NCBI RefSeq assembly: GCF_000003815.2
Contig: NC_049995.1
Location: 1,011,575-1,075,574, forward strand
Direction of reading: 5' to 3'
Length of the DNA: 64,000 bases
From: Branchiostoma floridae
Lineage: Eukaryota > Chordata > Leptocardii > Amphioxiformes > Branchiostomatidae
The position numbers and the translations under genes are program-made. Under the pieces are notes generated by a model that was given only the letters and a program-made list of their open reading frames with translations, searched no databases and was not told the DNA's origin. This document shows positions 24,296 through 35,053 of the stretch, piece by piece; the stretch's first letter is position 1; each line of letters starts with the position of its first letter.

Positions 24296-24495
24296 GCTAA
24301 TATAAACCAGGGGGCCCAAAATTGACCTTGACCTTCCCAACATCTACCCACATACCAAATATCATCTTAATCCATCCAGAGCTTCTTGAGTTATGCTCAC
24401 TACAAAGATCCGGACACACAGACAGATACACAGACAGACAGACACACACACACACAGACACACCCAAAACTATATTTCTATTTTCATGGAGATAA
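24296..24495 (-). repeat. Terminal 200 bp of the 7.9-kb repeat family, inverted
   Basis: Read on the minus strand it reproduces the first 200 bp of the copy at 7915: the hairpin half, a GTGTGTCT run expanded here to (CA)n, GAGCTTCTTGAGTTATG and GGGGGCCC. The rest of the repeat is absent. Confidence 0.65.
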
Positions 24496-24539
24496 ATACT
24501 TACCAAGTCTACCAGAATGTACTGGAAATGTTAAGATTG

Positions 24540-24915
24540 AAGGGAAAGGGTACAATTATGATTTGCCTTTTCACATGGGGTTAAGGATCTGGGGAAAATG
24601 AGACCATCCATTAACAAGGGGTTAAGGGTCTGGTAAGGGAGGGACCAGCCATTTGATATGCATGGGGTATACGCGACGTTAAAGATCTATGAACGGGGAC
24701 CATCCATTTCACAAGGGATTGAGGATATGGAATGAGGGCCATCCATTTCACGTGGGGTTAAAGTTTCTTGGAAAGGGTATGGGGAAGGAGGGACCAACCA
24801 TTTCACGTGGGGTTAAGGGTCTGGGGAAGGAACCCAACCTTTTCATATTGGGAGGTAGGACTATCCATTTTACGTCTAGTTGAGGGTGTGGGGAGGGTGA
24901 AACAATCCATTCCTT
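24540..24915. repeat. Degenerate minisatellite around CCATTTCACGTGGGGTTAAG
   Basis: Six or more diverged copies of a unit containing GGACCATCCATTTCAC and GGGGTTAAGGGTCTGGGG with spacing of about 50-65 bp. No coding role is evident. Confidence 0.6.
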
Positions 24916-25751
24916 TCAATTCTAGTGTAGAATAAGCACTACACATTTGATTTCAAACTGTTTATTTGATAGCAATTATTGACAAAATAGATATATGCAA
25001 ACATATGTGTGCAAATCTAGAAAACACACAATGAATTGAGAAAAATACACAAGCACTATATAAAACTTTAAAAATTGAACTGAAATCTTAACATCTTCCA
25101 TACATAGATTAACAATTACCCTTACTCTAGGACACGGTGGCCAACAGAGCCAAAATCAGATCAGTAAATGTAACATTGTCATTACATGGTATAGAGGTAG
25201 CTTGGCGCCTTTGTACTTGACGAAGAATACAAAGTTATTTTGTAGTCTAAGGCTTAGGCAGAGCTGATTATTAGTGTTCGACAAAAAGATGTTGCATCAG
25301 TATGTTATTGTGTGTTTGGAAGGGTTAGTTTGTTAGTGTGTGTGCGTGTCTGTGTCTTTGTGTTAGTATCAGCGTCAGCCTAAGCCTTAGGTATAGGGAT
25401 TTTTCCAAATGACTGACTTAAAAGGCTACAAACAACCTATACTCATCAATAAACGGGCAATATTAATCGATCTACTGAATTACAATAATACAATTGAAAT
25501 GCATTTTTAACACAAAGGCTAAGTGACAACAAAAGACAGTCACCCTGTACTGGAATGGCATGATATGATATATTCAAAACAAAGACTACTTACAAAAGAC
25601 GCATGTCTACACAGCTCAGTATCTCCAAACCTCTTTGCAATACGAGACCAACATGAAGCTTGACTCAAAAATATGGGAATAGGCAAGCTTAACTACATGA
25701 ATCTAACATCTTGATATACATAATGTACACTTTGCATTCTGTCTGCAATGA

Positions 25752-26063
25752 TTCGGTTTCTGTGACTGTGTCGACACCAAAAAGTATAGTGTGTCTAAAG
25801 GACTAAACTACTAATATCAAATAGGCTCTTCAACCACCTGTCTTCATTTCTGGCCTGTGTCGTTTTCTTGGTTCGGGACCCAAGATAACGACACGAGGCA
25901 GATTATGTAATGGTCTAGGTCCCCGACAACCACTGACCACGACATAAAACAGATATGACACCAGATGGTGAACCAGGAAAGTTCCTGTTTTCTAAAAAAC
26001 AGAATTTAGAGTTACGCTAAAAACAATGCCGACCATCGACACAGCCACAGAAACCAAACCAGT
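25752..26063. repeat. Inverted-terminus unit, copy 1
   Basis: Left CGGTTTCTGTGACTGTGTCGA and right TCGACACAGCCACAGAAACC are inverted copies. An internal hairpin pairs GTGTCGTTTTCTTGG with CCCAAGATAACGACAC. A second copy lies at 27.89-28.19 kb. It is MITE-like, but similarity continues past the right end, so the boundaries are uncertain. Confidence 0.5.
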
Positions 26064-27892
26064 CACACATTGGGCCTGTATAACACAGAAACGGGCTGAA
26101 GCCCTGCGTGCAAAAGGAGCCTTGGAAAGACTGAATGACTCCTTGGCTTGGTGATGAACTGGATGTTGCCACGAAGCACCGTCAGTGATGGTAGCACCTG
26201 AAGCCTCCATTCCCAGCTCCTTCGCCCTTAGCAAGTCCAGGCATTTCTGCCAAATCGGTAGAACAAACATATATGCATCAGCAACCTCACACAAACTGTT
26301 CAACCAATCATAATTGTGATTATAGAAATAAAACTCTCCAAAGCACTGTTCGGGTCCAGACATTGAAACTGTAAGCTTAAATTTACCAGCACAAAGGAAA
26401 AAGACTGCTGTCCTACAATTAAGAAAAGCTACTTTCACAAAACACAGTACAACACAATTAGAACGTTTCGGGTAGTCCTACAATTGTTACTACTGTCGGT
26501 TTATACAGACTGACAATACTGCGCAAACAAGATACAATGCTACAAACATGCCTAGCTATAGGCCGATTGCCTAATTTTACACAACACACTGTGCCATACC
26601 TTGTCATATGTCCGTGAAAGACTGATGTCCATCAGGTCTTGTAGAGATGATTGACATACGGACTGTCCTCTAAACATCCAGTTATGAAATGTCTTCTCAA
26701 GAAACTGATGAAGACGACTTTCAACGAATCCAACTATGGGAAGTGGCACCAAGACGGCTTCCGCCAGGACCACTGTCTCCTCGGATGCCTGGCACCTCCT
26801 TTGCCCACATTTTCCCGGCAGGCCTTGCTGTGAAATCGGCAAAAGAAACAGACATGCATGAACTGCCTCACTACCGCTGCAACAAACACAAATGGTTCAA
26901 CGCAGGCTGTCCATTGGCGAGTATACGAACTGGACACACAATGCAGTACAATACCTTGTCTATGTCTCGGAAAGACTCGTGCCTTGGTGATGCACCGGAC
27001 GTTGTCACGAATCACTTTCAGTAACGGTGACGCTTTACACGTCCATTATCCAACTCCGTTCCTTGCTTTCCACGTTCAGACATTTCTAACAAATCGGTAG
27101 AAGAAACAGACATATGCATCAGCTGCCGTACCACCGCTGCCCCAACACAAAAGGATTAAGGCCTGTCCAATGGCCAGTACCTAGAAACTGAACACCCCAA
27201 ACCTCTATACAGACTATCTGATATTCAGATGAAGAATGCGTATGCCAAACTTTTCCATGATCCACCTGACAAACATTCCAACCATAATACAAATGTATTC
27301 ATATGCGTCATTCAAGCATTAATTTAAGTACTGAGCATTAATTGTTCGGGTACAAACATTGAAAATGAAACTATAAACTTAAACTTGCCAACACAAATGA
27401 ATTGTTATTCATTGGCAAAGAACGTTGTCCTAGCTATAATCAAAACTGCTTTCACACAATACGATACGATACCTTGTCATATGTGTGGGAAGACTGCGAA
27501 TCGTTCACGTTCGGCACCTTCCTTCGCCAACCCTAGCCACCCTTTCCGCGTCCAGACATTTCTTCTTACGGTACGATGATCCTCAGTATAAAAGACGAGA
27601 CAAAAATGAAACTTCACCAAGAAATATGGTAAAGACTATACCTAATACTTAAAGTAAGCTTAGCTATGTGAATGAGGCATGACAGGAAGTTAACTTGATT
27701 TGTGATTGTAATTTCAGTTCTTGGTTTAACATAGAAATAGCGGGAATAATCATGATCTCTTGAATGATGGAAAGCGCAAGAGTGCGCTTTGCTGAAATTC
27801 CAAGTAATGCTGCCGTTTGTTTTGGTTACAATTTTGAGAGTAATGGCTTCAGTCTGTTTCTGCCTTATACAAGCCCATTGAATAGCTGATTT

Positions 27893-28188
27893 GGTTTCTG
27901 TAACTGTGTCGACGCCGAGAAGTCTAGTGCTATTGATATTAAATAGGCTCTTCAGCCACCTGTTTTCCTTTCTGTCCTGTGTCGTTCTCTTGGTTCGGGA
28001 CCCAAGATAACGACACAGGGCAGATTATGTAATGGTCTAGGTTCCCGACAACCACTGACCACGACATAAAACAGAAATGACAACAGATGGTGAATCAGGG
28101 AAGTCCCTGTTTAAAAAAAAACAGAATTTACAGTAACTGGCCGAATACAATCCCGGCCATCGACACAGTCACAGAAACCAAATCAGCC
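27893..28188. repeat. Inverted-terminus unit, copy 2
   Basis: The ends GCTGATTTGGTTTCTGTAAC and its near-perfect inverted counterpart (CACAGAAACCAAATCAGC) enclose the same 18-bp hairpin stem (CCTGTGTCGTTCTCTTGG with one mismatch). Termini are longer than in copy 1. Confidence 0.55.
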
Positions 28189-28364
28189 ACACACCAGGCC
28201 TGTACAACACAGAAACGGGCCGAAGACCTGAGTGCAAAAGGAGCTTCCATTTACAAAATGTCCTGATATAAACCCCTACCTGCATCATCACTCGAGATGT
28301 CAACAAAACACACTCAAGCGCCTTACCATCAACCAAGAGATTTTTTAAAGTTAAAGTAACCTCA

Positions 28365-29515
28365 CAAATTATATACTTCCTATCATGCCGATGACAAGTT
28401 AGTCCCAGCCCACCTCTGCAATATGTTTCCATTTCACACCCCATAAGACAAATAACAACTTAACTTAGTTTCAGGTCCTCTGGTTGATCCGGGCTCGATG
28501 GTACCAATAAGATCCTGGAAGCAACAAAGCTAAAGTATTATAATTAGGTCGAGACAGCCTTCTTGTTTTGTTGTAATTCATCATCATCATCATCATCATC
28601 ATAGGTACCCCCAGATGACCCCGCGTGGGGCAAAGTAGGGGGGGGGGGTTGAGGTCCCGGGTAAGGGCGGGCAGCCCTCCTGCCTGGCACGGAAGCACTC
28701 AACGGTGGAAGCACTTACTACCGCGCCAGGCAGGGAATGCCACTCCGGAATTGTTCTGGGAAAGTATGAGAATTTGTAGGTGTCAGTGCGGGCGAAAATT
28801 GGCTGGTACTTGAGATGTTCCACCGTCAAAGACAACCCTCTGGGTTCTCTCCGCAAGGAAGGCCCTAAGCCAAGACTGAAGAAGGCCAGAAATGCCATAG
28901 TGCTCGAGTTTGCTCAGCAGACGTTCGTGAGGCACGGTATCGAATGCGTTGCTAAAGTCAACCACCGCGGCATCGACCTGTTTGTTCTGGTCCATATTTT
29001 TGGCCAGGTCTTGGAGGGTAAGCACCAGCTGGCTCTCGCAGGACAGACCCTTTCTGAAGCCATGTTGCGCTAGGGACAGAATGCCATGAGTGTCTAGATG
29101 TTTCATCATGTGGCTGTGCACGATGTGTTCGAGCACTTTACCACAGACCGATGTCAGAGACACCGGCCTATAGTTTAATACATAAGAGACCGCACAAATT
29201 GTTTACTTCCTATCATGCCGACAAGTTAGTCCCAGACCATCTCTACAATATGTTTCCGTTTCACACCCCATAAGACACACAAGAACTTAACTTAGTTTCG
29301 GGTCCTCCGACAGGGCTTTCACACGAGCACCGATCTCCTGGACGTCACCGTACAGCTAGCCGTGGAGATGGCATCGGACAACCTCTCACCGGGATAAGTC
29401 CCAACATGAACATTGCAGCTGCAGTTGATCCGTCTTGATGGCACCAATAAGATCCTGGAAGCAACAAAGCGAAATTATTGCAATTAGGTCGAGACAGTCT
29501 TCTTGCTTTGTTGGA
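28365..29515. repeat. Direct duplication split by a LINE
   Basis: Sequence at about 28365-28577 (from ACTTCCTATCATGCCGATGA to GAGACAGCCTTCTTG) is repeated at about 29195-29515, with an extra ~75 bp in the second copy. The two copies flank the LINE at 28578-29190. The second copy contains the minus-strand word GTCCAGGAGATCGGTGCTCG, which reads in one frame VQEIGARVKALSEDPK; this looks coding but no gene model could be completed. Confidence 0.5.
28578..29190 (-). mobile_element. LINE fragment: reverse transcriptase core joined to C-terminus
   Basis: The minus strand from 29190 encodes reverse-transcriptase motifs: RPVSLTSVCGKVLE, then QHGFRKGLSCESQL, then VDFSNAFDTVPHERLL with the palm-type D. 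At about 28790 it jumps to the extreme C-terminal segment YFPRTIPEWHSLP, skipping the catalytic YADD region and thumb. The element ends in an (ATG)n tail at 28578-28600. It is a CR1/Jockey-type copy with an internal deletion, not functional. Confidence 0.8.
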
Positions 29516-30514
29516 ATACGAGCGATCGCGATGATGTCACGCTCACGGTGACGCAGTGGTAGGCAAAAAGAAGGTGTTTGGAAAAAGATTGATTTACATA
29601 TTAACCAATAATTTGATCTGCTAATTCAAATATGAATTTCTAATCTAATCTACTGCCATTCTGGTAGGCGCCAGCCGTCGAATACCCCGGATGTAAACAA
29701 CAACAGCGATCGGTCGTATTGATATAGCACAGTGATGCCTTACATGTAAGCGCCGGTAGGTCCGCGTTTTTATGTCCTCCAACGTTCACAAAAGAATTCA
29801 ACGTTAACGTTGCCGATTATTGGCATTACATTGGACTGTTGATAACTTGCTTAAAACACATAAATGCACTATGTGAAAAACGACCCTACTAACCTGTTGT
29901 CTTGGGTTAGACACGGCTTGAAGTACAAAGGATTCACAGCGGTCGTGCTGCCCTTTTGTAATGGGAGTTGCGAGGTATGTCTGTCACATCAGACGGCTGG
30001 CAGACGAACGACGCGACACTTTGGGGTTTCAGACAGGTAACCACAGGGGCTAGTCTATACACGATTGGTCTAGTCTAGAAAATCCGCCGGTGTTATTGGT
30101 CAAAGGAATGCTCTTGTACGATTGGCTATCTGAGATAATGAAATTGATTGCAGCACACGACCAGAGGTAGCAGTTCATTACGGCACTGCAGCTGAAAATG
30201 AGCCTAGGACTCTGTTTCTATGCCTAGGATAGGCAACATCTTCTGTAGTTGCCGCTGACTCATTCTTTTTGTTTGCTTAAGACGGATAGCAAGCGAAAGG
30301 AATGAGTCAGTGGTTCTTACGGAGGGCTAGAAAAAGGCAAGTCAAAGTTCATTGCACAACGCTTGTAAATAGATACAATGCAAGGCAAGCACTGGCTTAT
30401 TTAACCAATCGCAGGCCATTCGCCAATGATGCATGCGGATGGTCGGCGCCACATGAACGGCCCTTTGTCACATCACCTAAAGTTATGTAAATTGAATGGA
30501 TAATCTGCGTTGTG
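29516..30514. other. No gene seen; hairpin at 30.22-30.33 kb
   Basis: No exon is recognised. Positions about 30225-30325 form an imperfect hairpin (GCCGCTGACTCATTC against GAATGAGTCAGTGG) sharing the TAGCAAGCGAAAG loop with the one at 11.84 kb. Confidence 0.45.
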
Positions 30515-31090
30515 TAAATCCACTTGTTTATTTATTTTATTTATTTGAACTTCACCATATTGTGTTTACAAAATGGTAGGGAGGCAAAAACAGGTTGTAA
30601 CCTTTACTAGTTGCCTCCCGTGCAACTAAATTATACAATAATAGAAAAATAATCATAATGATAACAAATAATAACAATTGTACAATCAAATAATAATGAT
30701 TTTGTCAACGACAATAAAAGCAAATATACAATAATAACAAATATAAAGAAATAAATCATAGAAATAATGGTAAGATGAAATATGAAATATCTAGAAAGGT
30801 GTACAACTGGGACACTGACAGTGGGTGACCCAAGTACATACATCGTTGGAGTTAAATCTGTCGTTGGTAAGAGAGAGATAGTGAACTAGGATTGCTTTCT
30901 TAAAGGTATTAATTGTAACAACTGGGGAAAGTTTTAGAGTTCTAATGTTGAGGGGTAAAGCGTTCCAGATGTGAACGATTCTTTGGAAGAAATAGTTTTT
31001 AAACGTAGTGGTGAGACATTTTTGGGGCTGGAGCTTGGCTTGTGAGTTGGATCTTAGGGATGTGAGTGGAAAACTTATATATTGATGAAT
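30515..31090 (-). mobile_element. 3' end of a LINE, inverted
   Basis: The minus strand from about 31080 to 30783 reads as a LINE ORF2 C-terminus (FFQRIVHIWNALPLNIRTLK, ending CTWVTHCQCPSC). The 3' untranslated region follows to a (TAAA)n tail at 30520-30545. The upstream coding part is missing. Confidence 0.75.
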
Positions 31091-31779
31091 GTCAATGTTT
31101 GATGTAACACCCTAACGTTTTAGGGCATACCCTACCTATACTTAATACTGTGGAATTCTACAAAAATAAGCAGAGAAAGGGAAGTCAAAATCTCATTTCT
31201 ATGACTAAACGTCCATGGCAAGACAACCTAATAAGGACGAGAAAGTGCTCAGATTGCATGGCTATGGCGGTCCCAGTCTTTCAGTCCAGAGAAAGTAAAA
31301 TACTGTACATGTACATGATACAAATAACTCAGTTTCCGGGCGTTTTCTGCGTTTTCCTGTTTGTCGGATTCGGGTTGCGGGCATTGTCCTCGCCCAACTG
31401 ATTGAGTTTGGGTAGGTCAGATGAAACGCAGGTGGTGATTGTTATGATTGGAGTCTACGATAAAATGAATAGAACGAACCATTCCTTTCATAGGGATTTT
31501 AAACTTGAAGTTACCAATGCAAGAGAGGCTTTTTCGACATTGAAAAACTGTACGACATGATATGTACTGACTATTATGATTACAACATGTAGTGAAAAAT
31601 AGGTTCTATTATAGCAATTAGATTATTGCTATAGCTTATAGTTCGTAAATCAGCCTCATTACGAAACACATTGGGTACCTACTGGCTGCAAATGCACCAG
31701 ATAATAATTGAATAACAATGTGTTCAAAGTATGAAAGTCTTAGCAAACAAAGCTATTGTAGCATTTTCTCATAAATTAT
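31091..31779. other. No gene seen
   Basis: Unremarkable A/T-rich sequence. An open frame at 31150-31401 has no recognisable family. Confidence 0.4.
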
Positions 31780-32870
31780 GTAAATGAGACCCTAATTTAC
31801 ATGAATTACGTATGCATGTTCAACTTAACGTACATGTTGCTGCCAAATGTCGCAAGTATGGAATTTTCGTCATTTAGCACTATAATAACAATTTCTCATT
31901 AATTATGCACATTAGGTAACAGTTTGCATAATTGATGTCTATCGATATTTCTCTCTTTTCTAGTTACATTTGTCATGTTTAAGTGATCTAGTATTATGAA
32001 ATACTGTGGCTTCGGAAGAATGGAATTTTCGTCATTTAACACTGTAATAACAATTTCTCATTAATTATGTAAATTAGGTAACAATTTGCATAATTGATGT
32101 CTATCGATATTTCTCTCTTTTCTAGTTACATTTGTCATGTTTAAGTGTTCTAGTATTATGAAATACTGTGGCTTAATAAACTGTGCTCATTAATTATATT
32201 AATCATGCAAATTAGCCTGGTCTGCATTGATAGCCCTTATTTATGGAATACATCTCCGAATTTATCTACATATCAAAAATCACAATGATCCGTCAACCCC
32301 TTCCTGAGTTATTCCCTTCCAAAAGGATGGTGCAATTGCGCACGCGCGGACGAATTGCTGTGGAATTTCGGGAATATTTGCCAATCGGATATATGCTTAA
32401 CAGTAAGCCTAATATTTCTCTCTTTTTGAGTTCCATATGGCATATTTTTGAGTAGTCTAACATGAAATGCAGTGTATTTATAAACTGTCCTCATGAATTA
32501 TGCAAATTAGCCCCTGATGTGCATGATTAGCATTTGATTATGTAAGGCATCTCTGAAGCTATCTACATTCCAAATATCATGAAGATCCGTCAACCCATTC
32601 CCGAGTTATTCCCCTCTAAAGGGTTGATGCAACTAGGCGTGGAAAAATTCCTGACATGCCTGCGGAATTTTGTGAATTCTTGTCAAACGGACGCACACTA
32701 TACTAGTAGGCTAGCCCCTGAGGCGTCGCCAAAAAGCTTGGCAATGAAAATGCATTGCCATGGCGACGGAGTTACAGTTTATACGTATTAAACTGTACAT
32801 TTGCTGATGTTTTAGTATTCGCCTTCTATCCTATGGCCTGGCTGTATTTATAAAGGTTGTTTTACACGAT
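31780..32870. repeat. A/T-rich repeat with a recent 160-bp tandem duplication
   Basis: TGGAATTTTCGTCATTTA begins two nearly identical units at about 31858 and 32020, each containing TTTGCATAATTGATGTC and GTTACATTTGTCATG. Later modules carry GAGTTATTCCC and end in GGCTAGCCCCTGAGGCGTCG (32708), also found at 34.16 kb. It is the same broad family as the 7.9-kb repeat. Confidence 0.6.
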
Positions 32871-33169
32871 GAATGTAGGGCACTGCTGTCAAGAAAAAAA
32901 CAGTCTCCTGTATGTGGCAAGTGTCCTTGATATCACATTCAACAACACAACTTGCTACGTTATTAATTTTTTTATCATACAATGTAAAAGTAAACATCAG
33001 TGATCGTATCAACATAGTCTGTGTTTACACAACCTCTCTCTGACTGGGGTTAATTACCTCCTCCCCGAGAGGGGCTGCAGCTATTGTAGGGCGGCTGCTA
33101 AGGGCGCATTTTAGTCAGGCTAATATCAACAGAAATACGCTTACATTCATAAACTAGAGTTTGGTGACC

Positions 33170-34190
33170 TCATACATTTACATGATTTCTGCAGTGATGT
33201 TCAGCATTGACTAACGTACACATGTATAGTATAGAATTATAAAATTCCCATCATTAATCATTGAGCGGTTTTGCAATCTTTGCATATATTATGCAAATCA
33301 GTTCCTTGTATATTTGGCATCTGCTTGTTCCAAGTGTTACATTTATTGAAGTCCAGTTATTAAAACAATGGAATTATACAATTTCCTAATTGATTATGCA
33401 AATTATGCCCTCATTTGCATAACGCATGTATCATTATGAACATTTTTGCCTAAGATACCTGCATGTGTAAAATGATGGCAATCCATTGTTTCTTTCTGCA
33501 GTCATCCTCTTTGGAATGTCTTGACAAAAATGCCCCTGAAGTTACAAAATTAAATGTTAGGGGGTTGAAACTTGCCCCACTTTGTCATGACGCTAAACAC
33601 TATCTACCACCCAAATGTCAAGACCATATCATGTCCGGGACATGAGATACATTAAAAAAACTGCTATGATGGATTAGTCTCATTAATTATGCAAATGCAC
33701 TCCTATTTTGCATAATTAGTATTACATTTTGTACAACATTGTCTAAGGTACCTGCATACCAATAATCATAAAAATCTGTTCCCTTCTTGAGTTATCCTCT
33801 TCAGAAGTTTTTGACAAAAATACCCCTGATATCCCCAAACTAGCCGCTAGGTGGCCCAAACTTATGTCACTTCTTCCTGAGCACAAGATCTATCTAACAG
33901 CCAAAAATCATGCCCATAGCTTGTTCAGAACACGAGATAGCAAACCTGGAAGTTGCGCTGCAGTACCAAGGGAAGCCGCTAGGGGGGCCCGAAATCTAAT
34001 AATTTCAAGCTTTAGTCACACCCTACCAACACACCAAGTATGAAACGAATCCACCCAGCCGTTCTTGAGTTATCTTCATGCGTGGAAAATACATTCCTGA
34101 CATGCCTGTACAGTTTTTGGAATTCCTGACAAACGGTCGCACACTACGCAATACTATTAGGCTAGCCCCTGAGGCGTCGCCAAAAACACA
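33170..34190 (-). repeat. Long A/T-rich interspersed repeat, minus copy
   Basis: Reverse complement of the 7.9-9.0 kb copy over most of its length, with shared blocks in inverted order (GATACCTGCATG, TGACGCTAAACACTATC, GTACCTGCATACC, GTTGCGCTGCAGTACCAAGG). It ends in the GGCTAGCCCCTGAGGCGTCG block. Confidence 0.7.
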
Positions 34191-34256
34191 CACACACTGT
34201 AATAAAGACCAATAAAACAATACAAGAAAAAACAAACAGTACAGCTTCTGCCTCCA

Positions 34257-34262
34257 TTTATT
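34257..34262 (-). terminator. Candidate polyadenylation signal for GTF3C2
   Basis: AATAAA on the minus strand, about 680 bp beyond the stop codon at 34940. If used, the 3' untranslated region would include a hAT-type MITE (34520-34904). Other A/T-rich signals are possible; no cleavage evidence is visible. Confidence 0.3.
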
Positions 34263-34519
34263 CTTCCTGTGCCTATGACACATAAACAATCTCTATCACA
34301 GTTTCTAAATCCATAGATATTTGCAGTACAGATTCAGAGTACAACTGTTGCATAAAACACACCCATAAGTATAGCACTTTGTCACCTTGAAAATATGATT
34401 ATTTCCAAGGTGTGCGGGTACAATACAGAGAAACATTGGTGATGGAAGTATGCTAAAATGTAAGTGCGGAGATTCTTGCAGCAATGTAAGATATGTGCAC
34501 TTCAGGTTTGAGTAGAAAC

Positions 34520-34904
34520 TAGGGGTGGGTACCGGTACAGAAAATTCAGGTCCAGGTCTGGTTCAGGTCCAGAGGATCAGGTCCAGGTCCAGACATAAAC
34601 CTGATTCAGTATGTAAAAACTTAGAATTATGTTTGGTGGAGTATTCCACTAGCGTTTTAAAATCTTACAAGGCTAACTGCCTCTGTAAGATTGACTGTAA
34701 AACCTGGTAGACAGAACTATAAACTCTATTACCTTGCTCGTTATTTTCTTTGACCATAAGCCCAAAAACGTGTGAATGCCTCATCAGATAATCTTTAATT
34801 TTCCAATAGGCTCAACATCCGGTCCAATGATTTTTTTCAGGTCCAGTTTTTCCAATAAGAAAACCCAATTTTGTACCAGTACAGTGTACTGATCCCCACC
34901 CCTA
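34520..34904. mobile_element. hAT-type MITE (TAGGGGTGGG family), copy a
   Basis: The ends TAGGGGTGGGTACCGGTA and CCCACCCCTA are inverted. Flanking 8-mers GTAGAAAC (34512-34519) and GTAGACAC (34905-34912) differ at one base, an aged 8-bp target duplication. The interior holds CAGGTCCAGGTCCAG repeats. Relatives lie at 35.9, 44.3/45.5, 49.5 and 51.1 kb. Confidence 0.85.
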
Positions 34905-34939
34905 GTAGACACCATTTTCTCCAATCCGTCCAGCCTCTG

Positions 34940-35053
34940 TCATCTCTTACTGGAAGTCTTCAGTAGCCCCTTGATGCAGTGCACCCGAGCTATCCCAGCC
35001 TGCCCTGCTGACAACAGCCATATATGGCATCCAGGGTTTGGGTTCCAGGCAAC
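34940..35053 (-). CDS. GTF3C2: GTF3C2 exon 19 (last, stop TGA)
   Basis: After CTCAG it reads VAWNPNPGCHIWLLSAGQAG and ends in TGA at 34942-34940. It aligns with the final propeller segment of human GTF3C2 (the motif around SGGQSGLVRIHFV), and its IARVHCIKGL continues the match. Phase 0 start fits exon 18, which ends EAVHK. The protein stops soon after, without the longer human tail. Confidence 0.85.
   Translation of the reverse strand, partial: VAWNPNPGCHIWLLSAGQAGIARVHCIKGLLKTSSKR

Larger units (their letters stand above)
24950..28577 (-). other. Possible gene remnant with diverged internal duplications
   Basis: A minus-strand AATAAA lies at 24963-24968. Upstream of it the minus strand carries scattered exon-like pieces, the longest a 148-codon frame at 25992-26438 (FVLPIWQKCLDLLRAKELG). 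Related but frame-broken sequence recurs at about 26.9-27.1 and 27.4-27.6 kb, around GACATTTCTNNCAAATCGGTAGAA. A 350-bp block is duplicated at 25.75-26.12 and 27.89-28.25 kb. I do not recognise the protein, and disabled copies suggest a decayed or repeat-derived locus. Confidence 0.25.
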
